From Gymnothorax reevesii (lineage: Eukaryota; Chordata; Actinopteri; Anguilliformes; Muraenidae): a stretch of DNA of 64,000 nucleotides. This document shows, piece by piece, positions 10,480-21,284 of the stretch; within the stretch, counting starts at the first letter, position 1; each line of letters starts with the position of its first letter. The position numbers and the translations under genes are program-made. The DNA lies in NCBI GenBank assembly GCA_029721435.1, contig CM056573.1:8345001-8409000 (forward strand). The letters run 5' to 3'. A model generated the notes under the pieces. It made no database searches and had not been told where the DNA came from. It saw only the letters and a program-made list of their open reading frames with translations.

Positions 10480-11336
10480 TAGCTTTGTTTTTTCCATGTT
10501 TTACTTTTTACCATGGTTATATTCCAGTCCATGTTTTTGTTCCAACCACGCATTGCACTTTGTCTCCCCCTGTCTTGTCTCATGACATGTGATTGCTCTC
10601 AGCCCCAATATTGCGTGTCACACTTTTGGGTGATTTCATGGTTTCTGGGATTTCAAAAATTCCTTCCATGTTGCTTTTTCTAGATTACAAACCAGTACTA
10701 ACAGTTTGTTGTTTTTGATAAATTACTAACCAAGACTAACATTGTACATAGTGTTGTGATTCTGCCTTACCCATGCCATGTACCATGATTATGCCCATGC
10801 CCTTGTGTCAAGTTTTGTGCCTGGCCTAGTGCCATGTTTGGACTGACCTTTGTGTTTCTGGATCATTGCTTATGCCTGACTATCCTTTAGAATCATGTAT
10901 TGTGTTTTGGTATTTAGATTCCATGTTTTATTATTTTCCATGTTTTAGTTCAGTTTATACCATGCCATGTTTCATTTCCATGCATTGCACTTCGTCTCCC
11001 CCGTCTTGTCATGAGTGTTGTCTTTGCTCACGGTCTCTTGTTTAGTGTGCCACTCCATCAGGTGATTTATTGGTTTCTGGGTTTCAATCTTCCTTCATTA
11101 TCTTGTGTTCTTTCTTACTCTTACTTTTGCTATTTTACGTGTTGTATATTTGACTAACTTACTAATGAGCACTCGGGATTGTATAGCTGCACTTACTAAT
11201 TGACTAACGATCTCTCAGCATTCGCCCTATTCTAGTCTCCGCCTCTTGCCTTTCCCTAATTATCTCTGCTGTGTTTTCTGTGGGTCTTCCACAAACTGCT
11301 TCGTGCTTTCCTTTCTCTAAACTATGCGCTTTTAGT
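10480..11336 (+). repeat. Interspersed repeat family A, copy 1
   Basis: Matches, inverted, the repeat at 51610-53250: shared segments include CATTGCACTTCGTCTCCCCC and the stretch from CTCTCAGCATTCGCCC to TTTCTCTAAACTAT. Within this copy a ~190-bp segment (10493-10680) is repeated at 10922-11100. The right end coincides with the Tc1 insertion at 11336. No coding capacity. The class is uncertain (a non-autonomous LTR-type or DNA element). Confidence 0.65.
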
Positions 11337-11558
11337 ACAAAACCCAAAACCAGTGAAGTTGGCACGTTATGTAAATCGTAGATAAAAACAGAATACAATA
11401 ATGTGCAAATCCTTTTAAACTTATATTCAATTGAATACACTGCAAAGACAAGATGTTTAATGTTCAAACTGAGAAACTTTTTTTTTTTTTGCAAATAATC
11501 AGTAACTTAGAATTTAAAGGCAGCAACACATTGCAAAAAAGTTGGCACAGGGGCCTTT

Positions 11559-12581
11559 TTACCACTGTGTTACATTGCCTTTCCTTTTAACGACACTCAG
11601 TAAACGTTTGGGAACTGAGGAGACCAATTTTTGAAGCTTTTCAGGTAGAACTCTTTCTCATTCTTGCTTGATGTACAGCTTAAGTTGTTCAACAGTCCGG
11701 GGTCTCCTTTGTCGTATTTTACGCTTCATGATGCGCCACACATTTTCAATGGGAGACAGGTCTGGAATACAGGCAGGCCAGTCTAGTACCCGCACTCTTT
11801 TACTACAGGGCCATGCTGTTGTAATACGTGCAGAATGTGGCTTGGCATTGTCTTGCTGAAATAAGCAGGGGCGTCCATGAAAAAGACGTTGCTTTGATGG
11901 CAACATATGTTGCTCCAAAACCTGTATGTACCTTTTAGCATTAATGGTGCCTTCACATATGTTTAAGTTGCCCATGCCTTGGGCACTAATGAACCCCCAT
12001 ACCATCACAGATGCTGGCTTTTGAACTTTGCGCCTATAACAGTCCGGGTGGTTCTTTTCCTCTTTGGTCCGGAGGACACGACGTCCACAGTTTCCAAAAA
12101 CAATTTGAAATGTGGACTCGTCAGACCACAGAACACTTTTCCACTTGGCATCAGACCATCTTAGATGAGCTTGGGCCCAGCGAAGCCGGCGGCGTTTCTG
12201 GGTGCTGTTGATAAATGGCTTTCGCTTTGCATTGTACAGTTTTAACTTGCACTTGCAGATGTAGCGACGAACTGTAGTTACTGGCGGTGGTTTTCTGAAG
12301 TAATCCTGAGCCCATGTGGTGATGTCCTTTACACACTGATGTCGGTTTTTGATGCAGTTCCGCCTGAGGGATCGAAGGTCACGGGCATTCAATGTTGGTT
12401 TTCGGCCTTGTCACTCACGTGCAGTGATTTCTCCAGATTCTCTGAACCTTTTGACGATATTACGGATCGTAGATGATGAAATCCCTAAATTTCTTGCAAT
12501 TGCTCGTTGAGGAATGTTGTTTTTAAACTGTTCGACAATCAGCTCTCGCATTTGTTCACTAAGTGGTGACCCTCGCCCCAT
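11559..12581 (-). pseudogene. Full-length Tc1 transposase with two TGA codons
   Basis: From the Met of MGRGSPLSEQ (12579-12581) to a TAA at 11559-11561 there are exactly 341 codons in one frame, the classic Tc1 length of 340 residues. The frame is interrupted only by TGA at 12411-12413 and TGA at 11658-11660. Visible parts: helix-turn-helix with SSSTIRNIVKRFRES, first Asp in LWSDESTFQI, second Asp in FQQDNAKPHS, Glu in PDLSPIENVWRI, that is DD34E with all three acidic residues kept. No frameshift. The copy is therefore young or recently inactivated. Confidence 0.93.
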
Positions 12582-12788
12582 CCTTGTTTGTGAATGACTG
12601 AGCATTTCAGGGAAGCTGCTTTTATGCCCAATCATGGCACCCACCTGTTCCCAATTTGCCCGTTCACCTGTGGGATGTTCCAAATAAGTGTTTGATGAGC
12701 ATTCCTCAACTCTCTCAGTCTTTTTTGCCACTTGTGCCAGCTTTTTTGAAACATGTTGCAGGCATCAAATTCCAAATGAGCTAATATA

Positions 12789-14293
12789 CTCAGCAACAAA
12801 AGTTTCTGTGACACCAATATTGTTAATTATTTTTCATAACGCAATTATGAAATTGTCATACATGGTGATATCAGACTGAAACAGTACACGTAAACACAAC
12901 ATTGAAATGGAAATCATGAAAATGCGAGAAAATGACTTTGCACGTGAAAATGTGCGTAAATCATGCTTGTGGATGGCAATAAAAGAGGAGAATTTTTGGA
13001 ATGTTCACATTGTGCCTGATGAACGACGGAAGCATCACTTATCGAAAACACAGCCATTTCGGATCAGGAACTCTACCCTCTAAATGCCAAGACTGTCTGA
13101 AAATGATCGGTGGAGGGCCATTGGGATGATTGAATCCGGAACCTCGCAGAGGGAAGTTGCTCATCGCCTGAATGTCCACCGAAACACCATTTGGAACTTA
13201 TGGCAGCGTCATCAGCAGACAAGACATGTCAGAGACCGTCCTCGCAGCGGCCGTCCACGAGTAACCACTCCCAGATAGGACAACTGGATTCGAACAACCC
13301 ATCTCCGAAATCAACCCAACCTGCAACCATAACTGCAAGAACGATACCTGGTTTGAGGCGACTGTCTGCACAGACAATCCGTCGCCGTCTCCGTCATTTT
13401 GGCATTGTCCCACGTCGGCCAGCAAGACGTCCAATACTCACAGTACAACACCGACGACTGCGTCTACAGTGGGCACAACAACATCGACGGTGGATCCAAC
13501 GTCAGTGGGATCTTGTACTCTTCACTGATGAATCAAGATTCATGCTTAACCGATGTGATGGTCGTTTACGTGTATACCATCGACGTGGAGAACGTTATGC
13601 CAACAACTGTGTTCAGGAATTTGATCGTTTTGGAGGTGGTAGTGTCATGATTTGGGGAGGGATCACGGCTAGAAACAGAACAGATTTGCTTGTTATTGAT
13701 GGAAATCTGACAGGTCAAAGATATCGCGATGAAGTGCTACGGCCATTGGTGGTACCGTTTTTGATGCAACATGGTCCCGGAATAACGCTGCAACATGATA
13801 ACGCCAGACCACACGTTGCAAGGATTGTACAGCAGTATCTGATGCAACAACATGTCAATGTCCTGCCATGGCCAGCCAGATCCCCAGACATGTCCCCAAT
13901 CGAGCATCTTTGGGACGAGATGGATCGACGTTTGCGGCGGTTGGATAACCCGCCAGCTACACTCCAGGAATTGCGACAACGTCTACGTCAGATTTGGAAT
14001 GACATCCCACAGCAATTTCTGGCACATCTGATTCGGTCCATGCGCCGAAGATGCGTTGCTTGCATCATGGCACGAGGAAGTCACACCCGGTATTGAAGTG
14101 TGAAGGTCACAATTGGTTAGACGTCAGACAAGTGCTTCATGACGCATGAAAATGACATTTTTCGTTTTGAGTGACGTTGGCACTGAAAAGTCAGTGTTTC
14201 TCCTGTTAAATAAACATATTGATTGCATTGAGATCTTTGCGTGTCATTTATAACATACACATAAATGGTGTCACAGAAACTTTTGTTGCTGAG
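12789..14293 (+). mobile_element. Tc1-like transposon (family 4) nested in family 3
   Basis: Terminal inverted repeats begin CTCAGCAACAAAAGTTTCTG and are near-perfect over about 28 bp. They are flanked by TA at 12787-12788 and 14294-14295. It inserted in the 5' flank of the outer Tc1, upstream of its minus-strand transposase. 1505 bp, the usual size of an autonomous Tc1. Confidence 0.94.
13084..14096 (+). pseudogene. Tc1 (DD34E) transposase, nearly intact
   Basis: Starts MPRLSENDRWRAIGMIESG, a helix-turn-helix with SQREVAHRLNVHRNTIWNLW, followed by the GRPR motif of the linker. A TAG at 13276-13278 and a frameshift near 13307-13320 interrupt it. The rest is open to the end, with Asp in LFTDESRFML, Asp in LQHDNARPHV and Glu in SPIEHLWDEMD. 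The C-terminus MARGSHTRY is present. Sequence and HTH type differ from the other Tc1 families here, so it came from a separate lineage. About 337 codons in total. Confidence 0.92.
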
Positions 14294-14459
14294 TAATATT
14301 TGCAAAAAATTACAAAGTTTACTTGTTCGAACATTAAGTAACTTGTCTTTGCAGTGTATTCAATTGAATATAGGTTGAAAAGGATTTGCAAATCATTGTA
14401 TTCTGTTTTAATTTACGATTTACACAACGTGCCAACTTCACTGGTTTTGGGTTTTGTAC

Positions 14460-15244
14460 TACAATTTAATGGCCAGTGATAACACAAAAACTATGTAGAT
14501 AACTTAAGTCTGTATAATGTGACTCTTAAGATTATTTAAAGCTTACCGTAAACAGGCTATTCAGGGTAATGGGAGTACTATGCAGACACCTTTTATTTAA
14601 GATTTGTGAACCTTGTTCATGAAAAATGATATAATAACAATAATCGACTGTCAGACACGGAGTTATGTTGAAACCATCCGACTGTCGGACACGGAGTTAT
14701 ATTAAAACCCTGTCCGACTTTGGAGACGTAGACTCTGCAATATATTTTTGGAGAACGCTTATCCAAGTCACTATTTGTCACGAACATGATCTTTACGGCA
14801 TAATGGCGTTTGCTTATTTATAATTAAGTGAAGCTTGCTGACTTTGCAGACCACTCATTCAGAAAATGAGTGCTATGAAAAAAAATGAACAAGGAATTTC
14901 AAAGTGTCTAACTGACCGGCAGCAGGTCAAGGTTTTCAATAGAAAACATGACTGGCTATCGAAACTTCAAAAAATCAAAATTTTGTACTTTAGCCGAAAA
15001 AGCACCCCTATTAGCCTGAATAGCATTCCGGTTAGACTGAATAGCTCTCAATAGACCGTTTACTATATTCATATTTCAATATTTTAAGGTCTGCGTTTTG
15101 AGGTCTGCAGTTTGCATTTTCGAGACACCCTGTTGCGGACAGATAGCTGTTTCAAAGTCTGCGGACGCGTGGCTATAAACCCAAATCATGGAGTGTAAGG
15201 TTTTAAAATATCTGTATTGCCTGTCAAGCACAGGAAATAAGGCA
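14460..15244. other. Unassigned DNA inside the long inverted pair
   Basis: No convincing gene. The 62-codon frame at 14866-15054 is Lys-rich and unsupported. A short tandem repeat lies at 14644-14712. Confidence 0.35.
14644..14712. repeat. Two-unit short tandem repeat
   Basis: The unit CGACTGTCAGACACGGAGTT recurs 40 bp downstream with one change, and a decayed third start (CCGACTTTGGAGACG) follows. Confidence 0.6.
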
Positions 15245-15596
15245 AGCTATGTTACAAAAATTATGCACTGAATAGTAATTATACATTTTCTTCCATACAA
15301 AATTAGCGTTACCCCTCTGCGGTCGGCCATGCTTTGGCTTCTGAAGGAACAGGCGGAACATGAACAACTTTCACGATACAAGTTATTCAGGGCTGTGTGG
15401 TTTGTTCCGTTTGTCCAAGTGATGCGCCGTACCTTGCTGTCCAACTGGCGAAGTTGCTCAACCAATTATAATTGGGGGTTACTGACAATAACCGCCTCCT
15501 CACTGACAAAAATCAGCCGCTGAAAAAAAACCCACTCGCGGGCGAGCAGGAGAACATTTTGCAAGCATGTATTTCTCCTCGCAGGCTAAAATATTG

Positions 15597-16850
15597 TATC
15601 TTTAATGGCTCCTACTGCTTTAATTTGCAAGTCTAGGCGTGGGAACTTTGCAGATTCTAATTCAGCGACCTCAAATTAGGTAAAAGATATTCTTAAAAAG
15701 TTACCACCAGAGTGTGACCACGGACTTCATTTTCCAGGGGAGCTACAGATTTTGGCCCACGACCTACTCGCCGCAATGGCTCTGCTCAACTCTTTCTTGA
15801 TTCTTACTTTTCTGATAGTTCTAAGCCCAAAATTGTGAATACTGTACATAATGATTTTTTTCCCTCGCTTCTTATGATTTCTTATCGATATTGTTGTCCT
15901 TCCTCAAAATGTTTTCATGTCAAATTAACACCCTGCAATGTTGTTTTTTTTCTTTTTATTTAGGTGATGTACCTTGAGATTTTAACTGTGTTGTCCTCTT
16001 GAGATGTCTGTATATTTTTGTTAGCAATAAAAATAATAATAATTAAAAAAAAAAAAATTTGCAGCAATGGCGGGTTGAGTGTCTGTCACTGTCAGTAGTT
16101 GATGATGAGTTGCGCAGATACGTTTTGGTGGCCAAGATTGTTTATTATGCACGCAGCATATCTAAATTGCATTAAAATGTACTGTAAATCATTTTACTGG
16201 ATTATTCACCGCTAAATTAGCGGATATATTGGAAGTTAATGCTCAACTTATTAGGCTAGGATACAGACACGCCAGTTAAAGACAGGAACACATAGCGAAC
16301 GTTCATCACGAATGGCATATTTGTTGTTAATTCCGTTGTTTCAATGCCATTTCATCCAACGTTGAGGAATTTCATGAAAAATTCCTCTAAACTTTTTTTT
16401 TTTTTTTTTGCGGGTGGGGGGTGGTGGAGGAGCTGAAGCGAGGTTCTCCATTTTGGAGCGCGAGTAACAAGTATGTTACACAGCTGTAAAGAAGCGAGCT
16501 ATTTTGCGATACATTGCTATTGGTATTGATTCAGAGTGCACATTCTAGACTTCATATTGAGATGGCAGTTTCAATACGTTTTGAAACCAGATTTATTTCA
16601 GCAGTGTGCACAACCTAGTGGCATAAACTTTTACTGCAGCTGTTAGAAATGTTCCGAAGTGAAACCGAACACTTAAGATCATTGTCAATGAGCCTCGGAA
16701 ATCGGTCCCAATTGCAGATTGCTTCTCGGACCATAATTTGTTATAAAAGCATGCAAAAATTACACAAGTGATTATTTCTTCATTTTATCTGTCTTCTATA
16801 GAGATTTGCAGTGATGGTGCATTTCAAGTTCTGAATGTCATCAGTCCAGA
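15597..16850. other. Unassigned DNA with a retroposon-like A tail
   Basis: At 16025-16058 CAATAAAAATAATAATAAT runs into A13, which could be a polyadenylation signal and tail of a retroposed transcript on the plus strand. Upstream (about 15690-15835) a short frame reads LHFPGELQILAHDLLAAMAL, unrecognised. T-rich tract at 16390-16409. The rest shows nothing. Confidence 0.3.
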
Positions 16851-16906
16851 ATGAACCACGGTGAAATTGATTTCATGGAACCCTACTTTAGAACTACAGT
16901 TCCATT

Positions 16907-17190
16907 GCATATTCAATTATGGCAAGTGAATCATTCAGTTTCCAAGGGGCCCAGCTCCAAAGAATTAGAGGTCTGCATATGTTATAAAAAGGTGAACTTG
17001 TCAGCCAAAAGTATTCCATTGACACTCTCTTGCAAAGAAATAAACAAAAAATATATTGGTTGGAACGTATTGGCAAAGAAAATAAATCGATGTTACCCTT
17101 TCTTGAAAAATACTGTGCCTTGGAGTTGGGCCCTTTGGGAATTCAAGGATTCAGTTGGTGTAAAACTTTGGGACCAGTGCAATGGATACA
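16907..17190. repeat. Imperfect inverted repeat
   Basis: A segment around 16940-16968 (AAGGGGCCCAGCTCCAAAG) is the reverse complement, with few changes, of 17112-17140 (CTTGGAGTTGGGCCCTTTGG). Matching is weaker further outward, to CCATTGCA and TGCAATGG at about 16912 and 17180. Possibly a decayed palindromic MITE. The 121-codon frame across it (16851-17216) is a by-product. Confidence 0.45.
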
Positions 17191-17657
17191 GGCCATTTCC
17201 AATGAGTGCTGGGTGAGTGAACAAGAGTGAAACAAAATTGAAATGTTGGAAGTGAAAGTTTTTGGCCCAGGATAAAAATGTAAGTTGTTGATCATATATC
17301 AGTATTTGTCTCTGTCTCTGCCTGCAAGCTTCAGTTGTGCCAGTGCTGAACACAAATGGTGGCAGCTGCTCAGTCACAAACCTTTCATTTTGGTAACTTG
17401 CCGTGAGAATTAGTTCGCTACCACTTTAATTTTACAATTGCGGCTTATAAAAGACCATTCAGACCCATTGTTTTAAAGAGTCTTATGTAAAAACAATACA
17501 GTTTCCACATTTATAGGCTTCAGTCAGTTCTGTCTCTTCTCTACTGCCTGAAATTAGAAGGTAGTTATTAGTTAGACATTTTCAGGGGCAAAAACACAGG
17601 AGAAACTCCTGATCCTTTCAGCTCAGATTCAGTCTCTGGCCAGATTTGGAAAATATA

Positions 17658-17735
17658 TCGAGGGCTGACTGCAATAAACAGTGATGTCCAATATATAACA
17701 TCTGGACATTACTGTTTATTGCAGTCAGCCCTCGA
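17658..17735. mobile_element. 78-bp palindromic TA-flanked mini-element
   Basis: Arms TCGAGGGCTGACTGCAATAA... and their reverse complement pair over 33 bp with one mismatch, around a ~12-base loop. TA lies on both sides (17656-17657 and 17736-17737). The TAs and two further matching bases extend the pairing to 36 bp (17655-17738). Removing the insert with one TA joins the hAT frame into PCDH-IFSKSG, matching the conserved order of that domain. So this is a true insertion. Size and shape are like the human mariner MITE MADE1. Confidence 0.88.
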
Positions 17736-18140
17736 TATGATCACATGGCACAGATGTTGCTGGGATATGCAGGGACACCTGTGCCTGTTTGTAAAGGTGG
17801 GGAAAGACCTAACAGTTTTTTCCCGGTTCACTATTGGATCTTCGCTTCTGTCCAGTAGTCCTCTGTCATGTATCGCTGAACCTCCGCAACTGCATCTGCA
17901 CTTGGAGTCTGTTGTTTACTGGACTTTGTGGTCTAATGTCCTCCAGACCTTGCAAAAATTTTCCAGAAAATACATGAGTATTAATTTTGTTAGTGTAATT
18001 TTTTTATCTAAAGATTTTAACTATATACAGGATGCGCATAAAACAAACAAGGACTCATTAGAAACAACAGACCTTTGGTTGGTGCGGCTGGCTGCTGGGT
18101 CCAGGTGTTGGGTCCTCATCTCTTACTGCTGGTGCTGGTG

Positions 18141-18177
18141 CTGGTGGGTGGGTGGGTGGGTGGGTGGGGGGGGGGAC
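18141..18177. repeat. (GGTG)n simple repeat and G run
   Basis: GGTGGGTGGGTGGG units followed by a G9 tract. It interrupts the hAT remnant. Confidence 0.85.
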
Positions 18178-19507
18178 ACTTTAATGAGTCTGACACACTC
18201 TGAGACGACACACCTCTGCCCTCCTGGGCTTTTCCCTGGTTCTCAAAAGCCAGCTCTTTGAATCTAGGATCAAGGAATGTGGCTGTCTGTAAACAGTGGA
18301 CAATGTCAGGAGATGGCCTGGCCCTTAGGTTGTTAATTAAACTCCGTCCCAACATCACTGCGATGGGGAATGAAGCGTCAGTCAGCTGTATCCCGACCGC
18401 ATATTGAAGATTCTGGTGGAGTGGGATGGACCTCGGGACATAAAACAAGCATTTCATCAATAATCCAGTGTCACTGTTTAAAATAAAGTGCGGTGCACAG
18501 AGCATATGTGTCAAGCATGGTTGTAAAAACCTACCTTTTGGCAGGATACAGTTGTCTCAGCTGACAGTTCTTGTGTCATTTCTTTAAAACCCGACAGCAC
18601 TAGGAGAGACGGCCTGGTTACCTCAAGCTTATCACTGGACGGAGGGATGATCTGTTCTCAGATCAGCCAGAGATGCTCCTGCTGGCTCTCGCTGGTCACA
18701 GAGATGCTGCGACATTATATATGTGCTGTTCCATCAAGTCTCTCCCGCTCAGAAGCTGCTACATTCCAAGCTGCTCTGGGACACAGGTCAGCCTCTCCTT
18801 TACCACTGTGCTGGCCTCCAAAAATCCTACCATTTTTCTTGCTTTGGTGCAGATGTGGGCCAGGCCAGGAGTATCCTCAATAGCCTTTTAGCAGACCAGG
18901 TTAAGCGTGTGTGCAAAACATGGTATGTGGGTCATCCTCATGAGGCGTGCACACCCAATCATGTTGGCTGCATTGTCAGTGATAATACTTCTTACTTCTC
19001 CAAGGAGGCCCCTGTCTGCCAGAGGTAATTCCTGAGCTTCCTTTAGATTCTTAGAAGTGTGTGTTTGGGAAAATTTGGTAACTCCATACAGTCAGCTCTG
19101 TAGTTTACCTTGTTGAACACAATGGCAAGTGAATGAATGAACATGAATGTGTCCATGTTTGCCAAGGGCCACATCTCAGAGGCCAGGCTCACATAAACTG
19201 TCGTTTTAATATCATCTTTTTGTTTTCCTTGTGTTGCTTTATACTTCTCCTCAACCACCTGCTTCATCAAATTTCCCATCTATAAAAAGTCGATCCACTT
19301 TGTTATAAAGGTCAGCTCTTTTCGACTCCCCTTGGCTCAGCGTCGAGCCACATCAGTGCATCCACTCAGGAGCTAACAAACTCAATGACTATATGCAGAC
19401 ACTAGTTAAAATTTAAAAAGCCGCAGGTGGGGAAAATTAACCCTTTAAAAGCCATTTAAACCTGAGCGTGTCACCTTGTGTCTACATAAGAAAGGTCAAA
19501 CATTCAA

Positions 19508-19709
19508 GGGTATGTAAACTTATGATCAGGGCCGTTTGGGTGATTTCTGTTACCATTATGATTTAAAAAGGAGCCAAACACCTCTGAGATTTCACATGAT
19601 CACTATCCTTAAATAAAAGTTTTTTTTTTGCATAATGAGTCATATTTTCAAAATAAATTGCAACAACTCACAATTTCAGGAAAGGTATGCAAACTTTTGA
19701 GCACAACTG
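19508..19709. mobile_element. Tc1 terminus / MITE fragment
   Basis: Begins GGTATGTAAACTTATGATCA and ends GTATGCAAACTTTTGAGCAC followed by AACTG. This is the well-known fish Tc1 subterminal motif repeated at the two ends of a ~200-bp terminal inverted repeat. No transposase attached. Confidence 0.65.
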
Positions 19710-19726
19710 CGTTTTTCTGTCCATGA

Positions 19727-20003
19727 TTTTTTGAATTCTCCTTAGTCCTTTATGTATTGTTGATTTTCTGGTCATGAACTTCGGCTGGCTTCACGTTAAT
19801 GATGTGGATCTCTGTGCTTCGGAGCACCTCCTGTTCGGTTCCTGAACTGCGGACTGTCTATTAGTTACCATTTGGATTAACCCTCTGTGCTGTAAGTGTC
19901 TCTATTGGCTTTGACCCTGACTGTTTGACCACAAGTTTGGCTTCAAATAAAACCCTTGAACAGATCTCATGCCTGCGCTTGAGTTCGGTGTCTGATCCCT
20001 GTC
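19727..20003 (+). repeat. Possible LTR-type repeat end
   Basis: Contains AATAAA (about 19948) followed about 50 bp later by CCCTGTCA, preceded by TC-rich sequence. This layout resembles the polyadenylation-to-end portion of an LTR. No partner LTR or coding region found, so the class is uncertain. Confidence 0.3.
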
Positions 20004-20009
20004 AAGTGA

Positions 20010-20357
20010 TTTGCATCCTGCAATACAGCCACTGGATATCTCAGTGATAACAGTATTCTGTGAACCACTGTTCCTGACCTGTCCGCACCCACCCTCTTAA
20101 GAGTGCTTCCAGCATCTAGGGAAGCTCAGTCTTTTTGGTAGGAAGCCTTTGTCATCCACTGTAGAGGTCCTTCTTGGCCTAATCTTAATGGTGACTGAAC
20201 TCTCCACTGCTCTTAATCATGTTCTGTACAACTATGGTTTGCAAATTTATATACAAATCTCTGTCATTTCTGAAGGGCAAAGCCTAATGTTTACATGCAG
20301 AATGTATAACCATAATTAAAACATAAATATCTCAGAAATTAGATGTCTTAGATGCAA
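20010..20357. other. Unassigned DNA
   Basis: No frame or terminus recognised. Confidence 0.35.
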
Positions 20358-21042
20358 CCCAATTCCGAAATTGTAGGGACAAAGTGGAAATTTTGAATAA
20401 AATCAAAACGCAATGACTTTCAAATCACACCAGCCAGTATTTTATTCACAATAAAACAGAGAAAACATAGCAAATGTTGAAACTGAGAAATTTTTTCCGA
20501 AAAAAATGCACTCATTTTGAATTTGATGGCTGCTACAGGTCTCAAAAAAGTTGGGACAGGGGCCTGTTTACCATGGTGTAGCATCCCCTCTTATTTTTAA
20601 CACAAAGTGGAGGCGTCTGGGCATTGAGGAGACAAGTTTCTTGAGTTTAGCCATTGGAATTTTATCCCACTCTTGTTTAATACAGGCTTCCAGCTGCTGG
20701 AGAGTTTTGGGTCTCCCTTGACGGATTTTTCGTTTAATTATGCGCAAAATGTTCTCAATCGGTGATAGATCAGGACTGCAGGCAGGCCACTTCACACGGA
20801 CTCTTCTACTATGAAGCCATGCTGTTGTAATAGCTGCAGTATGTGGTTTTGCATTGTCCTGCTGAAATATACAAGGCCTTCCCAGGAATCGATGTCATCT
20901 GGAGAGGAGCATATGTTCTAAAACCTTTATATACCTTTTAGCATTCATGATGTATTTTAAAACATGCCAGTGTCCCACACCATATGCACTAATGCATCCC
21001 CATACCATCAGCGATGCTGACTTTTGAACTGAACGCCGAATC
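20358..21042 (-). mobile_element. Tc1 family 1 fragment (left half)
   Basis: Begins with the family 1 terminus (CAACCCAATTCCGAAATTG) and follows the copy at 2207 colinearly. It stops near 21042, inside the catalytic domain of the transposase. Confidence 0.85.
20568..21039 (-). pseudogene. Tc1 family 1 transposase, C-terminal part
   Basis: The C-terminal 75 codons are open (KWPACSPDLSPIENILRIIK, with the catalytic Glu intact, through to LHFVLKIRGDATPW and stop). Upstream, the second Asp block is recognisable but out of frame after ICQDDIDS-like damage near 20890-20960. The N-terminal DNA-binding half is missing because the element is truncated at about 21042. Confidence 0.8.
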
Positions 21043-21284
21043 AAGGACACAACAATATATACCTTGATTTAAAGACATACAGTTAGTACAGAACTGCATC
21101 AGATATGCAATATCCATTTTGTGTAAAACTATTATAGTAAAATAAAGGGAAGGGAACAATTAAAGCAAGGGCTAAGGAATGGAGTTAAAATAATCATTAA
21201 CCCTTCATCTGACCCCCTTAAAAGAGCCGGAGAGAGACAAAGTCCAAAGTGGAAACTAGGGATGAGGAGTAACAAAACATGCAT
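21043..21284. other. Spacer between two inverted Tc1 family 1 pieces
   Basis: Purine-rich, ordinary sequence with no frame. It lies between a left-end fragment and an inverted right-end fragment of the same family. Confidence 0.35.

Larger units (their letters stand above)
11338..14456 (-). mobile_element. Tc1-like transposon (family 3), nearly intact, nested
   Basis: Terminal inverted repeats CAAAACCCAAAACCAGTGAA and its reverse complement (ending 14456), flanked by TA at 11336-11337 and 14457-14458. The inverted repeats extend inward about 130 bp, through TTCAATTGAATA. A complete copy of another Tc1 family is inserted at 12789-14293. It sits in repeat family A, so there are three levels of nesting here. 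Confidence 0.93.
10008..15596. mobile_element. Element or pair bounded by ~360-bp inverted arms
   Basis: The left arm 10008-10372 and right arm 15245-15596 are inverted copies, aligning along their full length with small indels. The outer tips CAATATTTTAG and CTAAAATATTG match exactly. Each arm keeps the same reading frame toward the centre (VEQLRQLDSKVR ... GTNHTALNNLYRESCS). No clear target duplication surrounds the pair. Between the arms lie a repeat-family copy, a Tc1-in-Tc1 nest and unassigned DNA, and no transposase belonging to the arms. It could be a long-TIR transposon with a replaced core, or two inverted insertions of one element. Confidence 0.6.
17618..19390 (-). pseudogene. hAT (ZBED-like) transposase remnant
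   Basis: Reading down the minus strand: SLASEMWPLANMDTF (RNase H-like fold start), then IITDNAANMIGC and HIPCFAHTLNLVC, the conserved hAT block. Then TATFLDPRFKELAF, and the C-terminal dimerisation domain with FPHLYKQA ... IPATSVPCDH, resuming as IFSKSGQRLNLS and a stop at 17618-17620. Frames shift several times. The dimerisation domain is split by a 78-bp palindromic insertion (17658-17735). A G+T-rich simple repeat interrupts it near 18141. No clear ends of the parent transposon found. Confidence 0.88.

Noticed and set aside
16851..17216. 121-codon plus-strand frame
   Set aside because: It lies across an imperfect inverted repeat, and its protein shows no domain. The opposite strand is also partly open.
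17655..17738. Calling the hairpin a microRNA gene
   Set aside because: TA flanks and restoration of the hAT frame identify it as a transposon insertion. Hairpin shape alone does not show expression.
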